The notes under the pieces were generated by a model that saw only the letters and a program-made list of their open reading frames with translations, ran no database searches and had not been told where the DNA came from. Below, one piece after another: positions 11,801-22,381 of a stretch of 64,000 nucleotides of DNA; positions within the stretch are counted from its first letter, which is position 1; the number at the start of each line of letters is the position of its first letter. The position numbers were made by a program, and so were the translations under genes. This stretch comes from Pleodorina starrii (lineage: Eukaryota > Chlorophyta > Chlorophyceae > Chlamydomonadales > Volvocaceae). Location of the stretch: the NCBI GenBank assembly GCA_030267565.1, contig BRXU01000002.1:6763501-6827500 (forward strand), read 5' to 3'.

Positions 11801-14800
11801 CCTCCCTCCTCCCTCGCACACCTCCAATAGTCTCCACTTTGTAGCACCCGCACTCGTCCAGCAGCAAGTCAAATGCATTGTACAGCGTATCCAGGAACAG
11901 CATCACACGAGCGGGGTGCAGCTGCTGCGACATGGAGGTGAAGCCCTTGACTGCATACATACATGTGGGAGAGAGAGGATGGAAAGCAAGGGGCGGCCAG
12001 GAGTGAAGGGAAAGGCAGGTCTAGGGGCAACTCAGGGGGGGGCCCAGCAGGTAGGTAGCCGGTGGGCCTGCTGGCTGCTGATCAAGGCCCTCCTAGAGCC
12101 CTGATGATAGGCGCAGGGTTGGCGAGGAGGGCAACGAGGTCCCTTCAAGACCCGCCATGCACAAAACGCTGCAGATCTAGTCATGCGTTTGCAGGCACAG
12201 CCGTCAATCAAAGTACAGCCCGAAATACACCGCACTAGATAGATAGGCCACCATTCCTTCCCCCTGCTTGGCGCATGTCGCCGGTTCAGCAGCCCGCTCA
12301 AACCATTGCCCCATCCAGCCCAAACCCTCCACGCACGGCCCTATCCACGACGGAACAACCCGAAACTCAGGCACCCGCCCACCCTCCCACTCTCTCTCCC
12401 GCGCGCCTCTCCGTGCTGCAAGTACGGCTGCACGCCCTCCGATCGCGAGCGATTCCCATCCCTGGTGCCTTAAGGTGCCCACTCACTGTCTGCAAAGAGC
12501 ACGGTGACCTGTTCATGCCAGGTGGCCAGCGACATGACCTGACGCCGGGTCAGCTGGATGGCACTGCCGCTGTCCGCGTCGTCGTCGTCGTCGTCGTCGT
12601 CATCGGCCCGCAGATCCAGGGGCTGCGTGGAGCCATCAGGCATCACGAGATGCAGGATGCAGGCATGCCCATGGTCGGCGCCAGGGCCGGCAGCACGCGG
12701 GGCGCCCGGGCCGCCACTGCCACCGGCAATGGCGCCTTCGGGGCCAAGGCCAGCCCCGTCAACGGGACCAGTTGCTCGCCGGTTGGACCAGTGGGTGGAT
12801 GAGTGGTGGTGAGCCAATGGCGCCAGGGTCCGTCCAATGGCCTCACTGCTAGCTGCTGCTGCTGTTGCTGCATCTGCACCCGCCTCCAGCACTGCACCTG
12901 CACTTGCACCTGCTGGGATGTTCATGGCCGCCGCAGTGTTGAGGCCAGTGGTGGTTGCACCGGGTGTGGTGCCAGGTGTGGACAGGGCACTGCTGCCGGG
13001 CAGCTCGAAGCCTGAGGAGGAAGCGCCTGCTGCTGTCACCGGGGTCGCTGCGGCAATGGTGGCAGCGGCGGCGGCTAGGGCGGCGGCGGTGCTGCCGCTG
13101 CTGCAGGGAATGGGGGAGCTGGTGACAATGATGCTGGGGCTGAGAAAGCTGCCCCCTCGGGAGCGGAGGGAGGGGTACATCAGGTCGGGCTCCTCGGGGG
13201 GCGGGTGCGCCTCCTCGTCCTCCTCTGACTCCTCCTCAAGCATCACGTCGATCACCTGTATTACGTAATACAACGTAAATGTGGAAGGTGCACCGCAATA
13301 AGACGAATTGCAGATTGGAGCATGTAATTGCAGATAAAAGCATGTATATATGTGGAGAAAGGGCAGTTTTGGCTGGCGCCAGTAACAGGCGCTGCGCTGC
13401 TGGCGGCCTTGCGCCCAAGGGGGAAGAAAAGGATACCGCAGCGGAGACGAGGACGGCGTTAGCGAACGGACCCGGAACCCAGTAATACTTACCGAACATA
13501 CCTGTAACCTTACCGAGCTGAAGAGACGCTGCGACCGCGTCGCCGCCAGACCAACCCGGACGGACAATTACGCGCGACAGCACAAGAACGGCACGAACGC
13601 CCGGACAAAACAACCCGACAAATTGTAGACTCACCTGCGTTCAATGGAGGAAGCGAAGCGGGAAGATACGAAGGAAAAAAGGCGGGAGTAATGGCAATGG
13701 GCAACGGCATTGGCAGCGAAGGAAGGGGCGAGCAGGCAGGCAAGCAAGGCAAGACACACAGAAACCCACGAACCCACGGCCCAAGGGGGAGGGCCGTAGC
13801 TGTCACACCACCCCAGTCCCAGCAGCCCCGCCCATGCAGCCCTGTGTGCACGTTGACGCGGGTATTTGCTCACCCTGACCTGGTCCCGGGGTGGGGAGGG
13901 GGTTGCACGGAAAGGCTGCGGGGTTTTACACCCGGGTGGGAGGGTGGGGGCGTCAACACCCTTACAGCTCGATCGCCCCCCCCCCCACACACACACCTGA
14001 CCTGTTGTGGCAGTATCTGCCTCAGCAACGCCCGCTGTTGCCGGTGGAGTCGGTCCACTTGCCGCTGGGCCAGCACGGTGGCAGTCACGTCAGTCTCAGC
14101 CACAATGTACGACGGCGCCAGCCGCAGGGGGTCTCGGAGCCGAGAGATCTGGGGTTGGTGGAGCCGGGAGGTGCGTGGGGGCCAGGCAATGTTGTCACTT
14201 ACTTGGAACCAACACACTCGCCTGCCTCCAAGATCTATAAGTATGAGAGTATATATGGGGATCGGCTGCTCTGAGAACAGGTCCGGCAAGGAGTCTCGTC
14301 TATCCCGAATCCATCCCGCCCATTGCCTACGTAGCTCACTCCAATGCGCCGCCGCACCTATCTACCTGCACCTCGTGCCAGCGCTCCTCCCCCGGCCTCA
14401 GCTCCAGCCACTTGCGCAGCGCCGCGCTGTCGCTGACCCGCAGCTGCCTGCTCCAGGTCTGGCCCGTGGCGGTGACCCGGTGCATGTCCTCCTCCGCATC
14501 CGGGTCGCTGCGAAACAGCTCTGCCAGGTAGTTGAAGCGCGGGCTGCCGGGCAGGCGGGCCTCGAGACTGTGTACCGGTATGTGTGTGTGGCAACAGAAG
14601 GTAGGAACAGGCAGGGAGGGCGCACGTGGCGTGGCATGGTCAGGAAGCCGGAAGACGGCAAAGAAAGGAAACCGACTCCTGATCTACAATGGTTGGGTAA
14701 GGGACTGGCAAATAAAGCCTGTTCGTTCGTTACCAGGAGCATGGCCGCCGCACGTTGGGCTGGCTGGCTGGTTGCGTCAACCTTTGCACAGCTAGGAGTC

Positions 14801-17800
14801 GGCTGTACTGAGCATACCGTAACTCGATGCTGCATGCCAAGCGATTAGGAACACAAACCACCCTTCAACGCACGATAGCTCACAGCACACATTCAGCAGC
14901 AGCGGCAGCAATCCCTATTTGGGTACGTAGGGACGCAATAATCTACCGGTACTTCCCAGCAACGAACCCAGCCCGCTCCCTCCCTCCCTCGCTCCTCACC
15001 CGTGTATCCCGATGGCCGACGCGCTGGCCGCGTTCTGCATCACAACGACCCCCTCCTGGTCCACCATGGTTACCGGGTTGGGGGTGTACTTGAGCGCCAT
15101 GTGGTCTCGGAGCATGCCCTCGTGCTGGCGGGCGGAAGAGTAAGCGGCGTCCGTGAACGTCAGGAAGCCCAGCCTGAGGGGAGGGGCAGAGGAGGGAGGG
15201 AGGGAACTCTGTTCACGAATCAGGATACGGATCCGTTCAGCTGCCGTATGCAAGCGATTGCTTCCGTGCCACGCAGTTCAGATCAGTTCAGATGAGTGCA
15301 GTGCTTCGCACCCCAGGGAGGGCAACCAAGGCGCAGGCCCTAGGGGAGCTGGGGAGGGACTAAACGGGCGATATGGAAAGGACTCATTCACCCAAGCGAT
15401 CGAGTAAGAAATCTGTCACTCACTCCCCAGAACCTCCCAAAAGGCGCAGTAATGAAACACCCCTTCAGCCAAGCGTAGGAAAGGGGGCAGAGCCCACTAG
15501 CTACTACCTATCACCAACGCCGACTGCTACGCACGGCCACGACTGAGACACGCACGCACGTACTTGGGAGGCCGGCGGGCGGGCGGTCGCAGGGGGGCTC
15601 CCGCACCCGCCCCCCCTGGCCCGGACTCCGGAAAGGGGATGCGGCCATCGTCACTGCCGCCCCCACCGCAGGCGTCTTCCGCACCCACATCCACATCCAC
15701 ATCCACGTCCACATTCACGTCCACATCCGGCTCACTGAACACGATCAACGGGTAGAACCTGCACAGCGAGCGGCGGGTGATGAGGGATATTTAAAACGGC
15801 CCGGGGCGAGGGAGGGATGGAGAGAGGGAGGGAGGGGTTGGTGCCATCGGCAGGGGCGGAGAGCAAGTACCGGTAGGTGGGAAGGGGGGGTCGGCTTCTC
15901 ACGTTCTCAGGACTGCGACGACGGAGCTCGGGTCGGCCTTACTTGACACACACAAACACACCTGGTGGCGCCGGGGGTGTTTGGGAACGTCACACTGCCG
16001 CTGCTGCTTGCCGCCCGCCGAGCGGTGAATTTCAGACATCAGAAGCACATACACGAGCCCCGGACGCCTTCACCCCCTTGTCGCCAGTTGATTGATTGCT
16101 CCCAGATGCTCCCAGTGCCCTCTCCACGTCTCAAGCGGAGAAACACCGCAGCACGTCTTGCCCTAGCCACCCCACACGCACAAGCGCCAATGCGGACTGT
16201 TCTTCCGCTCATCTGCCCCCACATACACTCTCCCAACCGCCTCTCTCGGTGTCCTGGTCCTGTACCTCCCCTCCCCTCCGCTCCCCTCCCCCCGCCCCGC
16301 TCCGCACCTACCCACCCACTCACCAGATACACACCAGGTCGGCCCGGCGGTCTGGGTGGTAGATGACGCTGCGGAACATGGAGGGCGAGGGGTCGCCCCC
16401 CACCAGCATCAGCTTCAGGAAGCCGATAAGGCTGGACCTGGGGGGGGGGTTATAGGGTGCAATGTGTCGTTGGGTATGATTGCGGGGGCGGGGAGGGGGG
16501 TTTGAAGAGTGGCGGGGGCGGGGAGGGGGGGTGAGGGAAGAAGGGAAGAGGCGGGAGGACCGCCTTCGTTGGTGCTGCAGGGGAGTTCCCTCTGCGTGCC
16601 TGAGGTCCGTTCGTTTCCCCTGTTTCCCGTAACTACCTCGCCGGTCGCCCGAGTCTGTTGTGTCAGTTGTCACGCATTCCGCGTTCCGCATTTCCAGCAC
16701 TGCAGTGACCGCCGCGCCGCGCCGTGCCGCTACTTGTTTATTTCCGCCCTGCATGCGCCACCCTCCTCCCTTTCTCCTTACGAGGGGTCCCCTCGTAGGT
16801 ACGCTTCTTTCCAGGCCGGCCCGCGCTAACCCTACCGTATGTGTGTCCTTGCCTTTGCAACTGCCCTGCACGTGACTACCGACAGCCGTCGCGTGAACTA
16901 AATCGGCCCTAACCTGGTACCTCGCCTGTGTTCTCGCTCGGTGTTCTTTCCCGCACACCGAGCGAAAGACACAGTCGCCTTTCCAACCGGCTGTATGTCC
17001 TTAGGGTTGGTCAAAGCTTGCCGGTGCCTAAACTGGATCTCTCGATGGGATGTCCCCCCCCTGGTGGTGATCAAGGCGCTGGGGTGGCTCCCCCCCCCCC
17101 CAACACACACACACAAGCACAAGCGGTCCTGCCCCAGGGGCTGCACCAGGCGCTAATGCGCTTTCGGTTTGTTGGGAGTTGGAAGTTACCCGGCCTAACG
17201 GTCCGCGAGCGTGCCGCATGTACTTGCTGTTTTGAGGGCGAGCGGTGTAGAGTCAAAGATGAGTTGCACATGTCGAAAGAGTGCCCCGCGTACGAAGGTT
17301 TGCAGTCGAAGTTCGAGAGCGACCCAGGCTCTAGACTACGGTAGGTCACGACATGCGCACCACTACGGGGAAAGCACCCCCTCGGGCGGTGGCCGGCTTT
17401 CTCTCCCTATAGCGTTTGGAGCACCTACCAGGCACGCGGCGCTGAAGCGCTCGCGCTGCAACGATCCAGGGAGGGTGAAAACGGCAACCGCCCGCCACCG
17501 TGCCTCTTACCAACACGCAACCATCCATGGCGCCCCAGCTTCTACGGCCGCCCCCCCCCTTACGTGCTACTTGCAACTTGTATTCTAAAAGTACGCCGCT
17601 CGGCAAGGGTGCCATTCGCCGTGTGTTCGGCAGCAATGCGACAGCCCTCCCCCCCAGCTACGATAGATACAGCATCTACTTTTACTTGTACTTCGTCGGC
17701 CTAGGCCAAACTATGCAGCATACGATATATAGCATACGGCACGACCTGGCCCCATCACATGTTCGTTCAATGCCGTACCAAGTCGTACCTGATGGCCAGG

Positions 17801-19936
17801 TTGGCTCCCACGGCCGCAATCATGCCCCGGATTGCTGCCGCCTCATTCGGAGCATCGACCAATCTAAAGGGGGGGGAGGGGGTGGGCGGGGTGATGGGGA
17901 CAGTGCCCTGACATGCCAGCCGGCCACACTTGCGGGCGGAGGATACACAGGGGGGGCGAGAGAGGCGGCAGACGCCCAGAGTGTGCGCGAGGAGACGGTA
18001 ACCGCCCACTCCGTCTGTCCCTGTCCCTGTCCCTGTCCCTACCCATGCCCAATGCCTACTGCCAGGTGTACACCGGAGTTCAACGACGCAGCTGCTCCCC
18101 TGGAGAAGCTGGGGAGAGACCCGTCCCCCACAAGGTACGCCTACTCGGTGACTCGGTGACTAAGGGGGCCTGTCCGCACTTTCCCCTGCCCGCACTTCCT
18201 TCAGCCCGCGTACCTGTGTCCCCGCCCCGCCCGCCCGCGTGCCCCCGCACACACGCACGCGTCTCCGTACGTGTGACGGCCCACGCCTCCCTCGCTCGCA
18301 TCCACGGCGAGGTTTCAGGAATGGGTTGATTGGCTGCATGGCGCGGGTTTCTTGCGCTGCACAAAGTCTCGAAGGGTCCCACGCTCCCACCCGCCCTTCC
18401 CACTACCCAACCTGCGTACATCCCAGCCAGCAATCCACTACCCCCTCCTCCACGGCCACCAACATCCCCAGACCCAAACGTGACCCCTGCCTGCCGTCTT
18501 GCTGCCCGTGTGAGCTACCACCGGTCTCGGGGGCGTCCAGGTGGCCTCCAGCCCGTCCTCTCCCGGCCACTACCCGCACGCACGCATTCCCCCATGCAAA
18601 ACCGTCTGTTACTAGTTCGATCCTTCCTACCCCAAGCGAGCCAGTGTTCGTATCTTATTTTTGGGCTTTCGTTCCTGTAGACGAAAGGGGCCCTTTTTGG
18701 CCCGTTTCGTTCGCTGGCTGGCGGACGAACAACCCCTCCGGGGCCGTAATTCGTTCGTCCGGCCGGACGAACCGGACGAACGCCTGCAACCGGCCAAAAA
18801 CCTTAAAATAGCCCGTGCCGCCGTCAGAGCGTTGAAAACCAGCGAAAGAAGCCCATTTTTTTGGGCGGGGCCCCAGCGCGAAGCGCCCGGGGGGGCCCCG
18901 CCCTGTAGGATTGCCCATGTCCGTGCCTGCCTGCCTGCCTATAAGCCCAAAGAGGTGGAATTGTTCGTCCGGCCAGACGAACGAGGTACTTTCAGGTCCA
19001 TTTCTTTCGTTTGGCTGGTGGACGAACGCCGGCCTTCGGCCGGCGTTTTGTTCGTCCGGCCGGACGAACGGGCCTTCGGCCGTTCGTCCAAAAGGGCCCT
19101 TCGGGCTGTCGGATCATCCGGACGACGAAGATACGAACACTGAAGCGAGCTGCCTTGCTGCGGCAGTACTTGCCGTACATACACACACATACACACACAC
19201 ACGCACCTGCAGTGCGCGGGTGACACGTACAGCACCTGGCGGCCCCAGTTGCCCCACAGCGCCTGCTCGTGGGCTGCGGTCAGCTCCACCCCCTCAACCA
19301 GCTCCTCGATTACGGACAAGGTCACCTTGGAGGGGGGGGGATAGGTCAGCGGCAGCGGCAGGGGGGAGTGGGAGGGTGGAGTGGGAGGGTGGAGGGGTTA
19401 GTCAGCGAAAGCAAATTATGCCATTGGAACCATGGGAGGTTCAGTGTGGACTGAAGTAGGGAATGGAATGAGATGAAAGGAGCCCGGCATAGGTGTCCTT
19501 GCCACCGCAGCAGCTCTTTCCCCGGTCCCAACCCCCATTCTCTCCGCCACCACGGGCCCCCTCGCGGCCCGGCTCACAGACCCTCCATCCGACTCCGAGT
19601 TGTGACGGCCATGTTGGCGGGCCGGCCCCTTGCCACTGAAAACGTAAAACAATGCCTGAGAAGCGGGACTACTGCCCAGCACCACCCCGTCAATCTCCAG
19701 CCTCCTCTTCCCCTCCCCCGCCCCGTCCCCTACCCAGCCAGCTCTGCACCCCTCGCTCGTCCACCCGTGATCCCCCAACCCACCCACCCTCAGGTCCGCA
19801 GCCTCCGCGGCCCTCCGCACGCTCCCCAGCGTCACCCCCCGCAGCCGGGAGCAGGCGCCCGTCAGCAGCAGCTGCGGAGGGGGCACGAAGCCGTCCCGCC
19901 CGCCGAGCAGTTCCTCCTCTTCGAGGGTGAGGCATA
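8853..19936 (-). CDS. PAS-containing class III nucleotide cyclase, guanylate-cyclase type, 5' partial, with an in-frame TAG
   Basis: Makes cGMP (or cAMP) as a second messenger. Exons in transcript order: 19936-19788, 19325-19207, 17863-17789, 16437-16324, 15758-15564, 15173-15000, 14567-14366, 14148-14002, 13255-12487, 11950-11822, 10544-10231, 9747-9667, 9146-8853 (TAG). All phases agree; about 919 residues. Order: an N-terminal region of unknown fold; an Asp-rich stretch; a PAS-like segment ([10 protein letters not shown] ... NYLAELF); a signalling helix ([15 protein letters not shown]); a ~230-residue acidic/Ala-rich insert; then the catalytic domain. Metal-binding aspartates are in FADIKGFTSM and TIGDCYM. 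The purine-selecting pair is Glu in KVETIGD and Cys in [11 protein letters not shown], the pair typical of guanylate cyclases. [10 protein letters not shown] supplies the transition-state Asn/Arg. An in-frame TAG at 10431-10429 falls inside the domain. The first exon and any membrane segment were not found. Confidence 0.87.
10552..11434. repeat. giant perfect (CATC)n microsatellite in the cyclase intron
   Basis: About 220 uninterrupted copies of CATC (GGAT on the coding strand) with no visible substitution, followed by a few CAGC units to about 11451. It fills roughly two thirds of the intron 10545-11821 and stops 7 bp before that intron's 3' splice site. It has no stop codon in any frame, so long (IHPS)n and (WMDG)n frames appear on both strands; these are not genes. 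Confidence 0.97.
12576..12604 (-). repeat. coding (GAC)n run, poly-Asp in the cyclase insert
   Basis: A GTC run on the plus strand encodes about nine aspartates in a row, within the acidic insert before the catalytic domain. Confidence 0.85.
13437..13600 (+). repeat. 164-bp dispersed element, copy B
   Basis: Second copy of the element at 898-1061, here in the cyclase intron 13256-14001. The splice-site-like strand (TTACAG, GTATGT, GTAAGTAT) is in the same sense as the host gene. Confidence 0.75.
17168..17341 (+). mobile_element. LINE zinc-binding tail fragment, antisense in cyclase intron
   Basis: A 58-codon end of an open frame contains [10 protein letters not shown], then [15 protein letters not shown]. 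The CxxC..DExHM..CPAY arrangement is the form often seen at the C-terminus of green-algal non-LTR retroelement proteins. It sits in the intron between cyclase exons 16437-16324 and 17863-17789, on the opposite strand. No longer retroelement body is recognisable around it. Confidence 0.4.
18655..19130. repeat. palindrome-rich island (TTCGTCCGG/CCGGACGAA repeats)
   Basis: At least five occurrences of GTTCGTCCGGCC-type half-palindromes and their complements, plus GGGGCCCC and CGAAGCG palindromes, lie in under 500 bp of the cyclase intron 17864-19206. The style resembles the short palindromic repeats that crowd volvocine chloroplast and mitochondrial genomes. It could be a nuclear insertion of organellar DNA or a family of small foldback elements. 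Confidence 0.6.
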
Positions 19937-22266
19937 CTGCAGTCAGGGGGGGTGCATGGGAGCGGTGCGCGTGGGAGGCGGCGGCGGCGGTGGTGGTGGT
20001 GGTGGTGCTGATGGTGGTGAGGCGAGGGAGGAGGGGAGAGGAAGAGATGGCGGTGAGGGGAGGGCAGGCCAATGCGGGTTCGGATGATCTAGGGCAACCA
20101 AATGAACGGGAAACCGCGCGCTGGATACGCTGTGTGCGGTATGGGGTCTTGGGGCTACCGGGCAAACGCCATCTAGCCTCGCGAAGATTGATGAAGAGCA
20201 GGGATAGCAGGGAGCTTCGGTTACTAGGTACACGCCCTGAGTTCAACTCAGCGGAAGCCCGCCGGTAAGGTAGTGAACATCCTGAACATGAGCACTTCAA
20301 CCCCAGTCACTAAGTGCACGCCGCTTGGACGCCGTGGGCCCGCCTGTATCATGCACGTGTCGCGGACGAATTTCAAGTTCTTGGAAGCCCATGCGCGCGG
20401 CGCTGTCGCGCACGTTTGCGCAAGTCGAGCAAGTCAGTCTTGCAATGGTTTGACCCTACCTTTGTCCGGGTCTAGCGGGGGCGTGGGGACCATGCATGCG
20501 AACGGCTCGCTCTCTCCTTTGGAGTTGCGCATAAACTCCAGCAGCTGCAGCTCCAGTCCCTGTTGCGTTCTGTACGACTCTTGTAATGTCCGTTCAGTTT
20601 CGCTCAAGCACGCGCGCAAACTGCGCACATCGGCCTGGTGCGCTTCCGCTGCTTCCGCCGCGGCCCCCCGAAGCGCATCATTTGCCAAATAAAGTTGCTT
20701 GTTATCGGCTGTAAGCAGAGCGTTGTCGGCTCGAAGCTTGTTTATTGTATCCCGTAGCGTGGAAACGGTCTCACCAAGGCTGCACGTGGCCGACATGTCC
20801 CTAACTGACGCAAGGTGGGCCAAATGATTGACAGTTCCGATGCACAGATTAGCGTCGAAACAAGTCAGACACAATTTTGCGGTTTTCGACCGTGGTGTTT
20901 GGAAGCCTTTGGAAGCCCCGGCATCGGGCGCACAGCCGCTGCCCCACCCTAGCAACTGTTACTTCGCTTGGAAGATTTGCCAGACGTTCAACAAGAAACT
21001 TCTGGTGGTACGACAGTTCGTTCCATTCCGACAGATGTGAGCAGGGCTTGCAAGTATACAATAAAAGAACATGCGCTGGTTAAGCAAAACCCTGTTCCAT
21101 ATCGGTCTTGATAGACGTTAGGCCTCGCCGGGATTCGTGCACTATGTGTCAATGCTGGCACACGATGGTCGAGCACAGCTGCTTGCAAACACGCTCAGGT
21201 ACCACCAGCTTGGAAGGGAATTGCGACACAATGGCAGGGATGAGTGGCGCTGCACGGGCGCCCGCAGCTGTCGAAAGCTGATGCCATCTCGTATGCAATA
21301 GGTAGCTCCTACAGCCAACGGGACAGCCCTTGTGCTAAACCTCCCACACCGCCAACAGCAAACACAGCAACTTGCCTCTCCGCTGTTCTGATGCCCTGTG
21401 CTGCGATTTTCGCACCGTTCAACGCCCATGCATAGCGGCCGCGATCGACGGCAGCGGCTGTAGCTGCCGTGGAAACTTACAAGTCTACGCAAAACCGCAA
21501 TCGCAGGAAATAAGGACGGTAAACTGTCGGTGACGGTAAACTGACCCGACAAGGACCAGTGGGCCAGCCCTGGCCAGCTGGCCGTGCACTGCAGCGGGGA
21601 CGACCAGGGCAAAGGGGAAAGCGCACCCAGACCAGATAGCACGAGTCGCCCAGGCAGCAGCGAGCGAACCCGGAGGAGAGGCTCAGAAACTTGCGGCCGC
21701 GGGGAAGTTGCGGCTCCCGGGCGACGCTCCTCGTTCCCCGGGCCCCCAGAATTTAGCACACCAACAGACCTGACAGCAACCGGTGTGACTGAACTGACCA
21801 TACATCGCGGCCGCCAGTGCGGCCTCCCCAGGCGATCATCCCAATCCGACCTGGCAGAGGCGGCAACGCTTCGCAGCGACGTACCGGTACATGCACCATT
21901 CATCCGCGGGGTGCACTGTACCCGGTCCTCCTTGTCAGTTGCGTGGCCTATGTACTTTAACAACGCTGATTACACGGCTCCACGGAGGACGACAACCTAG
22001 ATGCGTGTTGCACGCAAGGCGGTTACTGCATGCGTTAATGCGGACGGGTGGTCCCCTTAGCAGAGGCGGCTCACCTGATCTTTCACCGCACGCCATTGCG
22101 GCCTGTGTTTCCTGGTGTGTTCGTGCTCCCTGCTCGTGCTTCTTGACCAGAGGGACCGCAGGGACCGCGGGCGGATGACTAGCTTTCCGCTGGTGGATTC
22201 CTGTATATCACATGCGTGCTTCTTTGAGGCTTTCGGGGCGCGGATCTCTTCGGGTTGCAGCCCGCG
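19937..22266. other. region between cyclase and TPR genes; upstream cyclase exons unresolved
   Basis: The missing 5' exon(s) of the cyclase should lie here, but none was identified. Composition drops in GC around 20270-21560. A coiled-coil frame (20434-20955, minus) and a minus-strand frame with a CxxC pair (20849-21061) are the only protein-like signals. A TGTAA polyadenylation-type signal on the minus strand near 21970 suits the 3' end of the TPR/DUF4470 gene. Confidence 0.5.
20434..20955 (-). CDS. coiled-coil open frame of unknown origin
   Basis: A 173-codon frame. Residues about 60-150 form a convincing coiled coil: a heptad pattern running from ETVSTLRDTINKLRADN through ADNKQLYLAND to LSETERTLQES. 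The upstream, partly overlapping frame at 20849-21061 (another phase) contains CARC and a run that reads like folded protein, so a frameshift or an intron may separate two parts of one gene. No family was recognised. Base composition is lower in GC than in neighbouring exons, which hints at a mobile or acquired origin. It could also be an upstream gene with missing exons. Confidence 0.3.
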   Translation of the reverse strand: MLGWGSGCAPDAGASKGFQTPRSKTAKLCLTCFDANLCIGTVNHLAHLASVRDMSATCSLGETVSTLRDTINKLRADNALLTADNKQLYLANDALRGAAAEAAEAHQADVRSLRACLSETERTLQESYRTQQGLELQLLEFMRNSKGESEPFACMVPTPPLDPDKGRVKPLQD

Positions 22267-22278
22267 TGTAGCGATCGG

Positions 22279-22340
<62 letters not shown>

Positions 22341-22381
22341 GTGACGACCAGCCAGCCAGGCAGCCAGTCCCGATCGCTACA
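22267..22381. repeat. hairpin-forming inverted repeat around a (GGCT)n tract
   Basis: The arms 22267-22300 and 22348-22381 are complementary over 34 nt with one mismatch, and the space between is mostly GGCT repeats. The right arm contains the TAG stop (22379-22377) of the minus-strand TPR/DUF4470 gene, so the stop and first 3' untranslated bases lie in a potential strong hairpin. Confidence 0.85.

Noticed and set aside
19416..20300. Entire 294-codon minus frame as one cyclase exon
   Set aside because: Only 19936-19788 is bounded by good splice sites and continues in phase; the remainder is low-complexity and lacks motifs.
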